The notes: generated by a model not told the origin, from the sequence alone. 64,000 nucleotides of DNA from Cohnella sp. GbtcB17 (GCF_019091135.1 NZ_JAGXJW010000030.1:32809-96808), one strand, 5' to 3'; shown: positions 45,386-53,972, counted from the first letter of the stretch. Translations and numbers: made by a program.

Positions 45386-45437
45386 GGGTAAAAGCGCGGC
45401 CTTATTGCGGCGCAAGATTTGTCAGGGAGGACCCTTC

Positions 45438-47885
45438 ATGATGCACACGCACGGATCCTACGATCTCTCTCTCGTCTTGCTCTCCTATCTGATCGCCGTG
45501 CTCGCCTCTTACACGACGCTCGATCTCGCAGGCCGTATCGGCAAGGCGACCTCCGGCAACCGAACGCTCTGGATCGGCTTCAGCTCGGCCATTATGGGCA
45601 TGGGCATCTGGTCGGTGCACTTCGTCGGCATGCTGGCCTTGCGCCTGCCGATGGTCGTCAAATACGACGGCATGCTCGTCTTCATATCCGCCGCCGCTGC
45701 GATCGCCGGCTGCTTCGCCGCGCTCCTGCTCGCGGCCAAGCCTCATTTGGGGTATCGCCGGCTGCTGCTGGCGGGCGTTTTCCTGGCCACGGGCATTTGC
45801 GCGATGCATTATATCGGCATGGACGCCATGAAAATGCAGATCGTCTATTCGCCTCTGATCGTGACGCTGTCCGTCGTCATCGCGTTGCTGGCTTCGGTCG
45901 CAGCGCTTTGGCTTGCGTTCGTCTATCACCGTCAGCAGAAGCGGTACGCGATCCGCAAGAAGCTGGCGAGCGGGCTGATCATGGGCGCAGCGGTCGCCGG
46001 CATGCACTATACGGGCATGAGCGCGGCCGCCTTCGAGATGGATCATTCCGCGATGCACGGCAGCATGGACATGTTTTCGAATCAACGGTACATGGCATAC
46101 GGCGTCGTCGTCGGCACGCTGCTGACGCTGGGCCTGTCGCTGGCGGGCATCGTCATCGCCAAGCGGTTCGCGGCCAAGCAACTGCGTATCGAAGAGAGCC
46201 AGAATTGGTACAAAGCGATCTACGACAGCATGACCGACGGCATCATCACGCTCGGCCTCGATCATAAAATAACCGGTCTGAATCCTTCGGCCGAGCGCAT
46301 CGTCGGCGTTAACCAGTCCGCGCTTATCGGCATGTCGCTGGAGGAACTGCTCCGCGTCGCCGTATCCGAGCGCTCCGTAGATCCGGAACACATTCTCGCG
46401 CTTGCCAAAAGCGGCAGGCACCAGCAATACGAATCGACCATTGTGAATGCCAAGGGCGATCGATTAAGTCTCATGGTGTCGATCGCGACCGTCCGTTCGG
46501 GCGAGGGGGACGTCGGCATGTACATGAAGCTTAGGGACATCACGGAAGACAAGTCCAAGGAAGAGCATATTCGGAAAATGGCATACGAGGACGACCTGAC
46601 GGGCTTGCCGAACCGCCGCATGTGGCAAGAACGACTCGCGGAGACGGCATCCGGTTGGGGCAAGCATCGGAGCTGCTTCGCCGTCATGGTGCTCGATATC
46701 GACCGCTTCAAGTTGATCAACGATTCGCTCGGCCATCAATACGGCGACCAGTTCCTGAAGGACGTGTCGGAGCGGATCTTGCTGGCGCTCGAAGGGAGCA
46801 GCGCCGAGCTCGCGCGTCTGGGCGGCGACGAATTCGCAATTCTTGTCATGAACGCATGCAGCAGGGAGGAGTTGTCCGAGCTTGCCGAGGAGATCGTGCA
46901 TCAGATTCAGCGCCCTTACCCGCTGCATCACCAGGACTACTACGTAACGGCCAGCATCGGCATCGCCGTCTGCCCGGGGCACGGCGAAGATCCCGACCAG
47001 CTGCTCCGGCATGCGGACCTTGCCATGTACGAGATCAAGAAGCAAGGGAAAAACGGATTCCGCTTCTACCAGCCCGAGCTGAACGACAAGCTGAACGAGA
47101 AGCTCGAGCTCGAGCGCGACTTCAGACAGGCGCTGCCGCGCAACGAGCTCGAGCTCTTTTACCAGCCGCAGGTGCGTTCCTCTGACGGCGTCATGATCGG
47201 CGTGGAGGCGCTTGTCCGCTGGAATCATCCCCGCAAAGGCATGATCTCTCCGGGCGTGTTCATTCCGCTCGCGGAGGAGATCGCGCTCGTCGGTCCGCTC
47301 GGCGATTGGGTGCTTCGCGAGGCATGCCGCCAGATGCGCGCGTGGCATCAGGCCGGCGGGCCGCTCGTGCCGGTGTCCGTCAATCTGTCCTCGCAGCAAT
47401 TTTATCAATCGAATCTGGACGAGCATATCGCGAACATCCTGTCCGAGTCGGGGCTCGAGCCCCAGTTTCTCGACCTGGAAATTACCGAGAGCATGATGAT
47501 GGACGTGGAGGTGTCGACGGCGATTCTGAACCGGCTCAGCGCGCTTGGCGTCCGCATCAGCCTGGACGATTTCGGGACGGGCTACAGCTCGCTCAGCTAC
47601 CTGAAGCACTTCCCGATCCACAAGCTCACGATCGTCCGTTCCTTCATCCGGGACATCACCGTGAGCGAGAGCGATCGGGCGATCGTCGCGACGATCATCT
47701 CGATGGCCGAGCATTTGAAGCTCGACATTATCGCCGAGGGCATCGAGACGAAGGAGCAGCTCGATATTTTGCGCGAACAGTCTTGCAGGGAAATTCAAGG
47801 CTACTACTTCAGCAAGCCGATTCCGGCGAGCGAGATCGAACGGAGCTTTTTCGAGCCGCTGCGCGAGGGCAAGCTGAGAGCTTGA
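45438..47885 (+). CDS. MHYT-PAS-GGDEF-EAL c-di-GMP protein with degenerate EAL site
   Basis: 815-residue membrane signalling protein. The N-terminal MHYT sensor (about residues 5-240) has seven helices with the motifs HFVGM, MHYIGM and MHYTGM, proposed to bind copper and sense a gas. A PAS domain follows (about 250-370). The GGDEF domain has an intact active site RLGGDEF (residues 462-466), so it should make c-di-GMP. The EAL domain keeps Glu590-Ala-Leu, SVNLS, EITES, DDFGTG and EGIE, but the normal L-K-I-D reads L-T-I-V (Thr731, Val733), losing the active-site Lys and Asp. Start chosen behind AGGGAGG. It stands alone. Confidence 0.93.
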   Translation: MMHTHGSYDLSLVLLSYLIAVLASYTTLDLAGRIGKATSGNRTLWIGFSSAIMGMGIWSVHFVGMLALRLPMVVKYDGMLVFISAAAAIAGCFAALLLAAKPHLGYRRLLLAGVFLATGICAMHYIGMDAMKMQIVYSPLIVTLSVVIALLASVAALWLAFVYHRQQKRYAIRKKLASGLIMGAAVAGMHYTGMSAAAFEMDHSAMHGSMDMFSNQRYMAYGVVVGTLLTLGLSLAGIVIAKRFAAKQLRIEESQNWYKAIYDSMTDGIITLGLDHKITGLNPSAERIVGVNQSALIGMSLEELLRVAVSERSVDPEHILALAKSGRHQQYESTIVNAKGDRLSLMVSIATVRSGEGDVGMYMKLRDITEDKSKEEHIRKMAYEDDLTGLPNRRMWQERLAETASGWGKHRSCFAVMVLDIDRFKLINDSLGHQYGDQFLKDVSERILLALEGSSAELARLGGDEFAILVMNACSREELSELAEEIVHQIQRPYPLHHQDYYVTASIGIAVCPGHGEDPDQLLRHADLAMYEIKKQGKNGFRFYQPELNDKLNEKLELERDFRQALPRNELELFYQPQVRSSDGVMIGVEALVRWNHPRKGMISPGVFIPLAEEIALVGPLGDWVLREACRQMRAWHQAGGPLVPVSVNLSSQQFYQSNLDEHIANILSESGLEPQFLDLEITESMMMDVEVSTAILNRLSALGVRISLDDFGTGYSSLSYLKHFPIHKLTIVRSFIRDITVSESDRAIVATIISMAEHLKLDIIAEGIETKEQLDILREQSCREIQGYYFSKPIPASEIERSFFEPLREGKLRA

Positions 47886-47896
47886 CGCTTACGACA

Positions 47897-47932
47897 GAAG
47901 GGCCGGCGGTCAATGACCGCCGGCCCTTCCTT
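47897..47932 (+). terminator. Terminator after the GGDEF-EAL gene
   Basis: GAAGGGCCGGCGGTCA / TGACCGCCGGCCCTTC stem with almost no loop, followed by CTTATT. The T-tract is weak but the stem is very stable. Confidence 0.75.
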
Positions 47933-47939
47933 ATTGCCG

Positions 47940-48230
47940 CTACTCTTCGATTACGTCTGCGAATATCTCTTCAAGCTCTTCGTCCGCCACCATCGTGATG
48001 GACGACGGGTAGACGCGGCGCTCGTACTCGGTCAGCATATATCGAACGATCGATTCCTTGAGATTGGCTTCGACCAGGTAGCGGCTGCGTCCTTCAACCC
48101 ACACCTCGGCGGTGAAGCCTTGCTCGTCGTCCCACGAGAGCTCGACTTCAACGGCGGTGACGGGCACCTGCTGCCGCTCCGCCGTATGCAGGCATACGGC
48201 GTTTACGATCTCGTCCGTCGTCAGCCGCAT
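47940..48230 (-). CDS. YxcD-family (DUF2653) small acidic protein
   Basis: 96-residue acidic cytoplasmic protein that begins 'MRLTTDEIVNAVCLHTAERQQ' and carries 'VEVELSWDDEQGFTAEVWVEGRSRYL', the pattern of YxcD/DUF2653 proteins of Bacillales. No catalytic residues stand out and its function is not known. It follows the Tim44-like gene on the same strand after six bases, so the two form an operon. Confidence 0.8.
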   Translation of the reverse strand: MRLTTDEIVNAVCLHTAERQQVPVTAVEVELSWDDEQGFTAEVWVEGRSRYLVEANLKESIVRYMLTEYERRVYPSSITMVADEELEEIFADVIEE

Positions 48231-48236
48231 ATCGGA

Positions 48237-48683
48237 TTACCAGCGGCGAGGGGAATCGTTCGGACCTTGCGGCTGATGCTGTCTGCGACGGCGCAAAGAA
48301 TTCACGATACCCATGATCAGGACGACGACAAAGAAGATGGCGGCGAGATTGACGAGCAGGCCAAGCATGTCCCCGAAGAAGCCCATGCCGCCGAACATGC
48401 CGCCGAACAGCATGCCGGCGATGCCGCCGATCATGAGGCCCTTCATGAAGCTGCCTCCGCTCATGAATCCTCGCTTTTGCGTCGTTGCAGCGGCCCCCGC
48501 CGTCGTTCCGGGTTTCTTGTTCGTGCTGCTGGATACGTTGTCCTGCGCCTTAGCCGGCGTCTTCGTGTAAGAGCGCTTGCTGGAGCTGAACCCCTTGCGC
48601 GCGGCGTCTGCCGCGTCGGCCGGAATGACGACCGCTGCCGTGAAGGCGAACAGCGTGAACACGAGCAACATTTTTTTCCACAT
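48237..48683 (-). CDS. Secreted or membrane Gly/Met-rich protein (Tim44-like)
   Basis: 148-residue protein with a signal peptide (about residues 3-24, cleaved near ADAADA), a Ser/Thr/Lys-rich low-complexity stretch, then a hydrophobic 'GLMIGGIAGMLFGGMFGGMGFFGDMLG' hairpin and a second membrane helix with the tail SLRRRRQHQPQ. Glycine-zipper membrane segments of this kind occur in Tim44-like bacterial proteins paired with YxcD. The ATG at 48683 follows AGGAGG at a rather long 11-base spacing; the frame extends upstream but that part is poor coding. Function unknown. Confidence 0.75.
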   Translation of the reverse strand: MWKKMLLVFTLFAFTAAVVIPADAADAARKGFSSSKRSYTKTPAKAQDNVSSSTNKKPGTTAGAAATTQKRGFMSGGSFMKGLMIGGIAGMLFGGMFGGMGFFGDMLGLLVNLAAIFFVVVLIMGIVNSLRRRRQHQPQGPNDSPRRW

Positions 48684-48819
48684 ACGCTGCGATTCCTCCT
48701 GTGTATATGAGATGCGTTCGGTAATACGGCGAAAAACGCATGCGGTTTCATTTTTTTGCGTTTTTTCGTATGCTAGTGGCTGACGGTAGTTGCATGGATG
48801 GAAGGAGCGCGCAGTCGCC

Positions 48820-49374
48820 ATGATGTCATTATTCCCGATTCCCGAGCCTTTCGTACATTATTTGGCGGAATACCATGGCACCCGCGATTACTTCGAGTGT
48901 CATGAGATTATGGAGGAATATTGGAAGCAAAAAAAAGAAGCCGCCTTTGAAGGCAGCTGGCTGGTGCTTATTCGGATCGCCGTCATGCAGTACCATGCGC
49001 GCAGGGGCAACGGCAGCGGCGCCTTGAAGCTGCTCGCGAAGGCCGATTCGGAGCTCCAACCGGACCGCATGGACGAGCTCGGCCTGGACGGCGGGCAATT
49101 AAAGCGAATGCTGGGCCAAAGAATGGCGCGCTGGACCGATGCGCGCAGCGTCGTCTACGACGACTTCAACTTGCCGATCGCCGACCGCGATCTGCTGGAC
49201 GCTGCCGTTCGCAGGTGCGAGGCGCTTGGCGCGGCTTGGCTGTCTCCCGGAGCGGCGGCGGACGAGAGCGTCGTCCATCGCCATATCGCGAGAGACCGGA
49301 CCGACGTCGTCCAGGCGAGGGAGGCCGCGATTCGCAGCCGGCAGCGCGACCGAACCCTTGGCAATGCCGATTAA
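48820..49374 (+). CDS. DUF309 family protein
   Basis: 184-residue helical protein. The family hallmark is 'DYFECHEIMEEYWK' (about residues 22-36) followed by a long helix; the conserved His and Glu residues are present. DUF309 proteins are short and of unknown function. The last 60 residues are an Arg-rich tail beyond the usual domain. The ATG at 48820 was preferred to the one 10 codons earlier, though AAGGAG is 12 bases away, so the start is uncertain. Its end overlaps the convergent carbonic anhydrase gene by 4 bases. Confidence 0.8.
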   Translation: MMSLFPIPEPFVHYLAEYHGTRDYFECHEIMEEYWKQKKEAAFEGSWLVLIRIAVMQYHARRGNGSGALKLLAKADSELQPDRMDELGLDGGQLKRMLGQRMARWTDARSVVYDDFNLPIADRDLLDAAVRRCEALGAAWLSPGAAADESVVHRHIARDRTDVVQAREAAIRSRQRDRTLGNAD

Positions 49375-49970
49375 TCGATCAGCGCGCTGGCGTCGTTTTG
49401 CGCCGACAGGTAAGCGTAGCCGTCCGTGACGAGCTCGAGCTCGCCGGTTACCGGATCGATGATGAGGCCGTGGACCGGCGTGCCCGGCGGCAGCAGCGGA
49501 TGGTTGCGGACGATGTCGACACTGTTTTCTACGCTGCTCTTGACGTTTTCGAAGCCGGTCAGCCAGCGGTTGAAGTCGACGCCGGAATTGTGCAGCATGC
49601 GAATCGTATCCTGACGGATGCCGCGCTTCATCATGTGACCGACGACGACCTTCGGATCGATTCCCGTCATGCCGCAGTCCTTGTGACCGATGATCATGAC
49701 TTCATCGCCCTTCAGCTCGTAAAGCGCGACGATGACGCTGCGCATAATGTTGCCGAACGGCGCGGTGATGATGGCGCCTGCGTTTTTAATGATCTTGGCG
49801 TCGCCGTTGCGTATGTTGAGCGCCTTCGGGAGCAGCTCCGTCAGACGCGTGTCCATGCAAGTGACGACGACGAGACGCCGGTCGATCGCATTGTTGTTCG
49901 CGTACTTTTCGAATTCTTTGTTCGCGACGAACTCCCGGTTGTGGCTAAGTACTTCTTCCAATTTGGTCAT
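49371..49970 (-). CDS. Beta-class carbonic anhydrase
   Basis: 199-residue zinc enzyme that interconverts CO2 and bicarbonate. The zinc ligands are Cys38 in CMDTR, His96 and Cys99 in GHKDCGM; Asp40 and Arg42 form the conserved catalytic dyad. Length and motif spacing fit the short bacterial beta class (YvdA/YtiB-like). The ATG has AGGAG about 9 bases upstream. It follows the IscA-like gene on the same strand after 15 bases, so the pair is an operon read from the promoter at 50378-50406. Confidence 0.93.
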   Translation of the reverse strand: MTKLEEVLSHNREFVANKEFEKYANNNAIDRRLVVVTCMDTRLTELLPKALNIRNGDAKIIKNAGAIITAPFGNIMRSVIVALYELKGDEVMIIGHKDCGMTGIDPKVVVGHMMKRGIRQDTIRMLHNSGVDFNRWLTGFENVKSSVENSVDIVRNHPLLPPGTPVHGLIIDPVTGELELVTDGYAYLSAQNDASALID

Positions 49971-49985
49971 AGTAGATGGCTCCTA

Positions 49986-50333
49986 TCAGCGAATATGAGT
50001 GCTTGCGGAAGTTCTCAGGTCGATCGTGCCCAGCGCGTTCGTGTAGATCTGGCCGTCGCTTGACAGCCTGAAGCTGCGGTTTGCGCCGTCGTAGGAGACG
50101 CGCAGCAATTCGTCGAAATAAACCGCGTGTTGCGGCTCGTACCACAGTTCGATCGGCTCGCTGTCCGCCTGCAGATCGCCCTCGGCCGGCGCGTCGACCG
50201 CCCACAGAAACGGTACGCCGTTCACGGCGCAGCCGCAGCCTTCGTTGTCCGAGACCAGCTTCCAGACGCGGACCGGCGGGTCGAACTTCGCTTGCAGCGC
50301 GGCGGCCGCCTCACTCGTCCATTCGATTCTCAT
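49986..50333 (-). CDS. HesB/IscA-like iron-sulfur protein (YqkB-like)
   Basis: 115-residue protein of the Fe-S biosynthesis fold. It has 'RIEWTSEAAAALQ' at the start and a Cys-Gly-Cys pair in 'NEGCGCAVNGVPF' near residue 33, but lacks the C-terminal Cys-Gly-Cys of true IscA, as in the YqkB group. The role in cluster handling is therefore unproven. First gene of a two-gene operon with the carbonic anhydrase, divergent from the carboxypeptidase gene. Ribosome site AAAGGGAGCGATGAG. Confidence 0.85.
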   Translation of the reverse strand: MRIEWTSEAAAALQAKFDPPVRVWKLVSDNEGCGCAVNGVPFLWAVDAPAEGDLQADSEPIELWYEPQHAVYFDELLRVSYDGANRSFRLSSDGQIYTNALGTIDLRTSASTHIR

Positions 50334-50374
50334 CGCTCATCGCTCCCTTTGGCCAGCGTTATAAGACCGTTATG

Positions 50375-50403
50375 TTGATTATAGAGATCGGGGCAGGTAT
50401 GAT
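50375..50403 (+). promoter_or_regulatory. Promoter of the M32 carboxypeptidase
   Basis: TTGATT, a 17-base spacer, TATGAT, 45 bases before the ATG. It overlaps the divergent promoter almost base for base. Confidence 0.6.
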
Positions 50404-50406
50404 CAA
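50378..50406 (-). promoter_or_regulatory. Divergent promoter of the IscA-like/carbonic anhydrase operon
   Basis: On the minus strand: TTGATC (50406-50401), 17 bases, TATAAT (50383-50378). Together with the plus-strand promoter it forms an inverted repeat TTGATTATA / TATGATCAA. Confidence 0.6.
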
Positions 50407-50447
50407 GGGGTCTGCTTTTCAATAGGAAATGGAAGGATGAGATCGGC

Positions 50448-51977
50448 ATGAGCGAAAATGCTGCAGCGAAGCATTCGGCGATCGCCCGGTTTCGTGCGCT
50501 GACGACCCAGATCAAGCATTACGAGGAGCTGCTCGGCGTCGTTTACTGGGACATGCGGACAGGCGCGCCGCGCAAGGGCATCGCCCAGCGCTCGGAGGCC
50601 GTCGGCACGCTGTCGTCGGAGATGTTCAGGCTGTCCACTTCAGCAGAGATGGGCGAGCTGCTGGGCGAGCTGGATGGGGCGGGAGCAGACGTCGAACTGA
50701 CCGACGTGGACCGCAAGCTGATCAAGGAGACGCGCAAGGAATACGAGCGGAACCTTAAGATTCCGCCGGAGCTGTACCGCGAATACGTCGTGCTGACCTC
50801 CCAGGCCGAGACCGAATGGGAAGAAGCGAAGGCCAAAAGCGACTTCAAAGGCTTTCTCCCCTACCTGAAGCAAATTATAGACTACAACCGCCGCTTTATC
50901 GCCCTATGGGGCGTGAAGGGGACGCCGTACGACACGCTGCTGGACATGTACGAGCCAGGCACGACGACGGCGGACCTGGACCGGCTGTTCGGCGAGCTGC
51001 GCAACAGGCTCGTGCCGCTCGCGGCCGACATCGCGGGGCGCGGGGACAAGCCGGACACGGCATTTTTGCAGGGTACGTTCGATAAAGCGGCGCAGAAGCG
51101 CTTCAGCCTGTATACGCTCGGTCAGATGGGCTACGACTTCGAAGCGGGCAGACTCGACGAGAGCGTGCATCCGTTCGCGACCGGCCTCAGCACCGGCGAC
51201 GTCCGGATTACGACGCGTTACCTCGAAGACGATCTGACGAGCGCGCTGTTCGGCACGATCCACGAATGCGGGCACGCCTTGTACGAGCAAAACGTCGATC
51301 CGAAGCTGAACGGCACGCCGCTTTGCGGCGGCACGTCGATGGGCATTCACGAATCTCAGTCGCGTCTGTGGGAAAATATGATCGGACGCAGCCGCGGCTT
51401 TTGGGAGCGGTATTTGCCGGAGCTCAAAAAGGAATTTCCCGCCCAGCTCGAAGGCGTGGAGGCGGAGGCGTTTTATCGCGGCATCAACGTCGTCGAGCCG
51501 TCGCTTATTCGCATCGAGGCGGACGAATTGACGTACAACCTCCATATCATGATTCGTTATGAGATCGAGAAGATGCTGTTTAACGAAGATCTCGATCCCG
51601 AACGGCTCGAAGAAGTGTGGAATGCGAAGTATAAAGAAGCGCTCGGCATCGAGCCTGCAAATGCGGGCGAAGGCGTCCTGCAGGACGTCCACTGGTCGGG
51701 CGGCATGTTCGGCTACTTCCCGTCGTATTCGCTCGGCAATATGTACGCGGCGCAAATGCTGAAGACGGCCGAGCGGGAGCTGCCGACGCTGCACGAGGAC
51801 ATCGCTGCCGGCCGCCTGCTGCCGCTCAAGGAATGGCTCACGGAGAAGGTGTACCGCCACGGCAAAATGCTCGAACCGCGCGAGATCATCGAGCGGATCA
51901 CCGGAGAAGCGCTGCGGTCGGATTATTTGTGCGATTACTTGGAAGAAAAGTACAAACACATCTACCGGCTTCGTTAA
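50448..51977 (+). CDS. M32-family metallo-carboxypeptidase (YpwA-like)
   Basis: 509-residue thermostable-type carboxypeptidase that trims C-terminal residues from peptides in the cytoplasm. The zinc motif HExxH is HECGH (His272, Glu273, His276) in FGTIHECGHALYE, and the following 'GTSMGIHESQSRLWENMIGRS' supplies the third ligand. The length is standard. The ATG follows GGAAGGATGAG. The gene is divergent from the IscA-like gene and is followed by a terminator. Confidence 0.95.
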   Translation: MSENAAAKHSAIARFRALTTQIKHYEELLGVVYWDMRTGAPRKGIAQRSEAVGTLSSEMFRLSTSAEMGELLGELDGAGADVELTDVDRKLIKETRKEYERNLKIPPELYREYVVLTSQAETEWEEAKAKSDFKGFLPYLKQIIDYNRRFIALWGVKGTPYDTLLDMYEPGTTTADLDRLFGELRNRLVPLAADIAGRGDKPDTAFLQGTFDKAAQKRFSLYTLGQMGYDFEAGRLDESVHPFATGLSTGDVRITTRYLEDDLTSALFGTIHECGHALYEQNVDPKLNGTPLCGGTSMGIHESQSRLWENMIGRSRGFWERYLPELKKEFPAQLEGVEAEAFYRGINVVEPSLIRIEADELTYNLHIMIRYEIEKMLFNEDLDPERLEEVWNAKYKEALGIEPANAGEGVLQDVHWSGGMFGYFPSYSLGNMYAAQMLKTAERELPTLHEDIAAGRLLPLKEWLTEKVYRHGKMLEPREIIERITGEALRSDYLCDYLEEKYKHIYRLR

Positions 51978-51995
51978 CGAAGAACGCAACTGCCG

Positions 51996-52029
51996 AAGGG
52001 ATGAACGGGTTTTCCGTTCATCCCTTTTT
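51996..52029 (+). terminator. Terminator after M32 carboxypeptidase
   Basis: AAGGGATGAACGG / CCGTTCATCCCTT stem with a TTTT loop and TTTTT tail. Confidence 0.93.
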
Positions 52030-52058
52030 GGCATGCGCTTATGCGCGGACTGCGTTGG

Positions 52059-52958
52059 TTACGTACGGGCGGGCAAGGCGGCCTTGCGATACTCGGCGGG
52101 CGGCAGGCCGTGGCGATCGGAGAAGACGCGGGTGAAATAATGCACGGACTGGTACCCCGTGACATCCGCGACTTCCTTGACGCTGCAGATCGTCGTCTTG
52201 AGCAGGCCTTCCGCCGTTCGCATTCGTTCCTCGGTGACGTAGTCCACGAGCGATTGGCCGAGCTCTTCCTTGAAGATGCGGGACAGATGGCGCGCGGATA
52301 TGTTCAAATATGCCGACACCTCTTCCAGTCGAAGCGAGCTCGCGAGGTTGTCGCGAATATAGCGCTTGGCCAGCTGGACGAGATGCGTGCGGGAGCGGGA
52401 GGACGATCTCGACTTGGCTGCGGGCGCTTCGTCCCGTTTGCCGAACGTTCCCGGAAAGGAGCGAAGAAGCATCGCGCACAGGCGTTTCGTTTGCGTCTCG
52501 CCGTCCTCCCGGTGCAGCAGGACATGCCGATACAACGCACGCCACAGCAGCGCGGTCACGCCTTCCGGATCGACGACGACCGGCAAGCGGCAGCCGAGCA
52601 TTTCATTCTCATACTGCCTGGTCTCGGGCGACGTCTCTGCCGCGACGACTTCGAAGGCGACAAAAAACAGCATCAGGCCGGTACGGCTGCGTATTTGATG
52701 CCAATGTCCGGGCAGCGAAGCGAAGAGGGAGCCGCTTTCCAGCTTGTAAGTGATCTCGTCGTCCTCGTATTCGCCTTCGCCGTCCAGCACGTAGCAAATT
52801 TCATAAAAAGAATGCCGATGGACGGGATTGTCGTAATGCTGCCAAACGAGTCCCCAGTTGTAAATTCGGAAGGCGACGCCATCGCCGTCCTCTTCGCCCA
52901 ATCTTCGGTTGTAGTCGTTCAAAATCCGGGTCGCGAGAACAAAGTTGTCTTCCGTCAC
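52059..52958 (-). CDS. AraC-family regulator with cupin sensor domain
   Basis: 299-residue soluble regulator. The N-terminal cupin (about residues 30-140) has 'VHRHSFYEICYVLDGEGEY' and 'LPGHWHQIR', the usual small-ligand pocket. The C-terminal double helix-turn-helix is 'LRLEEVSAYLNISARHLSRIFKEELGQSLVDYVTEER' and 'SVKEVADVTGYQSVHYFTRVFSDRHGLPPAEYR'. The longest frame starts at a GTG at 52967 without a good ribosome site; the GTG at 52958 has AGAGGTGA five bases before it and is preferred. It is divergent from the dioxygenase gene, its likely target. Confidence 0.92.
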   Translation of the reverse strand: MTEDNFVLATRILNDYNRRLGEEDGDGVAFRIYNWGLVWQHYDNPVHRHSFYEICYVLDGEGEYEDDEITYKLESGSLFASLPGHWHQIRSRTGLMLFFVAFEVVAAETSPETRQYENEMLGCRLPVVVDPEGVTALLWRALYRHVLLHREDGETQTKRLCAMLLRSFPGTFGKRDEAPAAKSRSSSRSRTHLVQLAKRYIRDNLASSLRLEEVSAYLNISARHLSRIFKEELGQSLVDYVTEERMRTAEGLLKTTICSVKEVADVTGYQSVHYFTRVFSDRHGLPPAEYRKAALPART

Positions 52959-52982
52959 CGAAATCACCTCTTGGCGCGATTT

Positions 52983-53009
52983 TGCAAACGAGCGTCCGGC
53001 TTCTGCAAA
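52983..53009. promoter_or_regulatory. Candidate AraC operator: two TGCAAA repeats 21 bases apart
   Basis: TTTGCAAAC and TCTGCAAAT are direct repeats exactly 21 bases apart, two helical turns, ending 22 bases before the TATACT at 53032-53037 of the dioxygenase promoter. AraC-type activators bind such paired half-sites upstream of or over the -35 element. Confidence 0.55.
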
Positions 53010-53031
53010 TACAAGGCGGCTCCAAATTTCC

Positions 53032-53037
53032 TATACT
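53032..53037 (+). promoter_or_regulatory. -10 element TATACT of the dioxygenase promoter
   Basis: TATACT 42 bases before the TTG start; the -35 position lacks a good hexamer, as expected for an activator-dependent promoter. Confidence 0.45.
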
Positions 53038-53078
53038 GATCGTATTACAAGCGTTTACATCGAAGGAGGAGATTTTGA

Positions 53079-53861
53079 TTGAATAAGCTGATTAAAGCAG
53101 ACGACGTACAATTTTACAAGGATAACGGGTATTTGCTCGTTCGCGGCGTATTCTCGTTCGCAGAAGTGGAGGAGATGCGAGGCGCCGTGACCGGCATCAT
53201 CGAACGCGCCGCCAGGTCGAAATTCGACGGCAACGCGACCTGGCAAGGAGACTATTTGCCGCCCGAGGAGTTAAAGAAGCTGGTGCTCAAGGGCTTCCAC
53301 GACGTCCATTATCACGACGCCTCGTTCACCCGCGCAGCCGTGCATCCGAACATGACGGCCGTCCTGTCGCAGCTCATCGGTCCGAACGTCCAGCTTCATC
53401 ACAGCAAGATGCTGGTCAAGCCGCCCGAGAAGGGCGCCGCATTCCCGCTGCATCAGGACACGCCATATTTCCCGCATGCCGACCATACGATGCTCGCGGC
53501 CAGCGTCCATCTCGACGACTCGGACATGGAAAACGGCTGCCTGTGCGTCATTCCCGGCTCCCACAAGCAAGGGCTGCTGCCCCATGTCGGACGCTATTAC
53601 CTCGATCACAAGCAATATCCGTTATCCGCGGCGACGCCTTGTCCGGCATCTGCGGGCGACGTGCTGTTCTTCAACTATTTGACCATCCACGGCTCCGACA
53701 TAAACCGCAGTACGCGCAATCGGCGCAACGTGCTGTTCCAGTACCGCGATCCGACGGACCTGCCGACCGAAGACGTGCATGTGAACTGGGGGCAGGGGCT
53801 CATGGTTTGCGGGGAAAATCCGGTTTATAAGGCTTATCAGCCCGAATACGCTTTGAAATAA
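53079..53861 (+). CDS. Phytanoyl-CoA dioxygenase-family Fe(II)/2-oxoglutarate oxygenase
   Basis: 260-residue oxygenase with the double-stranded beta-helix fold. The iron ligands are His125 and Asp127 in FPLHQDTPYF and a distal His in LTIHGSDINRS; the Arg in 'STRNRRNVLFQYR' should bind 2-oxoglutarate. Bacterial members hydroxylate small molecules such as compatible solutes or secondary metabolites; the substrate is unknown. The TTG start has GGAGGAG eight bases upstream. It is divergent from a cupin-AraC regulator and followed by a terminator, so the two are a self-contained unit. Confidence 0.92.
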   Translation: MNKLIKADDVQFYKDNGYLLVRGVFSFAEVEEMRGAVTGIIERAARSKFDGNATWQGDYLPPEELKKLVLKGFHDVHYHDASFTRAAVHPNMTAVLSQLIGPNVQLHHSKMLVKPPEKGAAFPLHQDTPYFPHADHTMLAASVHLDDSDMENGCLCVIPGSHKQGLLPHVGRYYLDHKQYPLSAATPCPASAGDVLFFNYLTIHGSDINRSTRNRRNVLFQYRDPTDLPTEDVHVNWGQGLMVCGENPVYKAYQPEYALK

Positions 53862-53889
53862 AGGCCAGCCTTTCATTTTGTTCGGACAT

Positions 53890-53927
53890 AGACCTGACGT
53901 CCTTCTTGGGCGGCAGGTCTGTTTTTT
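53890..53927 (+). terminator. Terminator after the dioxygenase gene
   Basis: AGACCTGACG / CGGCAGGTCT stem with a TTTTTT tail. Confidence 0.85.
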
Positions 53928-53972
53928 ATGGAACGGAAGGCAATAGGAGAGTTGGTTGAATGATATGTCATT

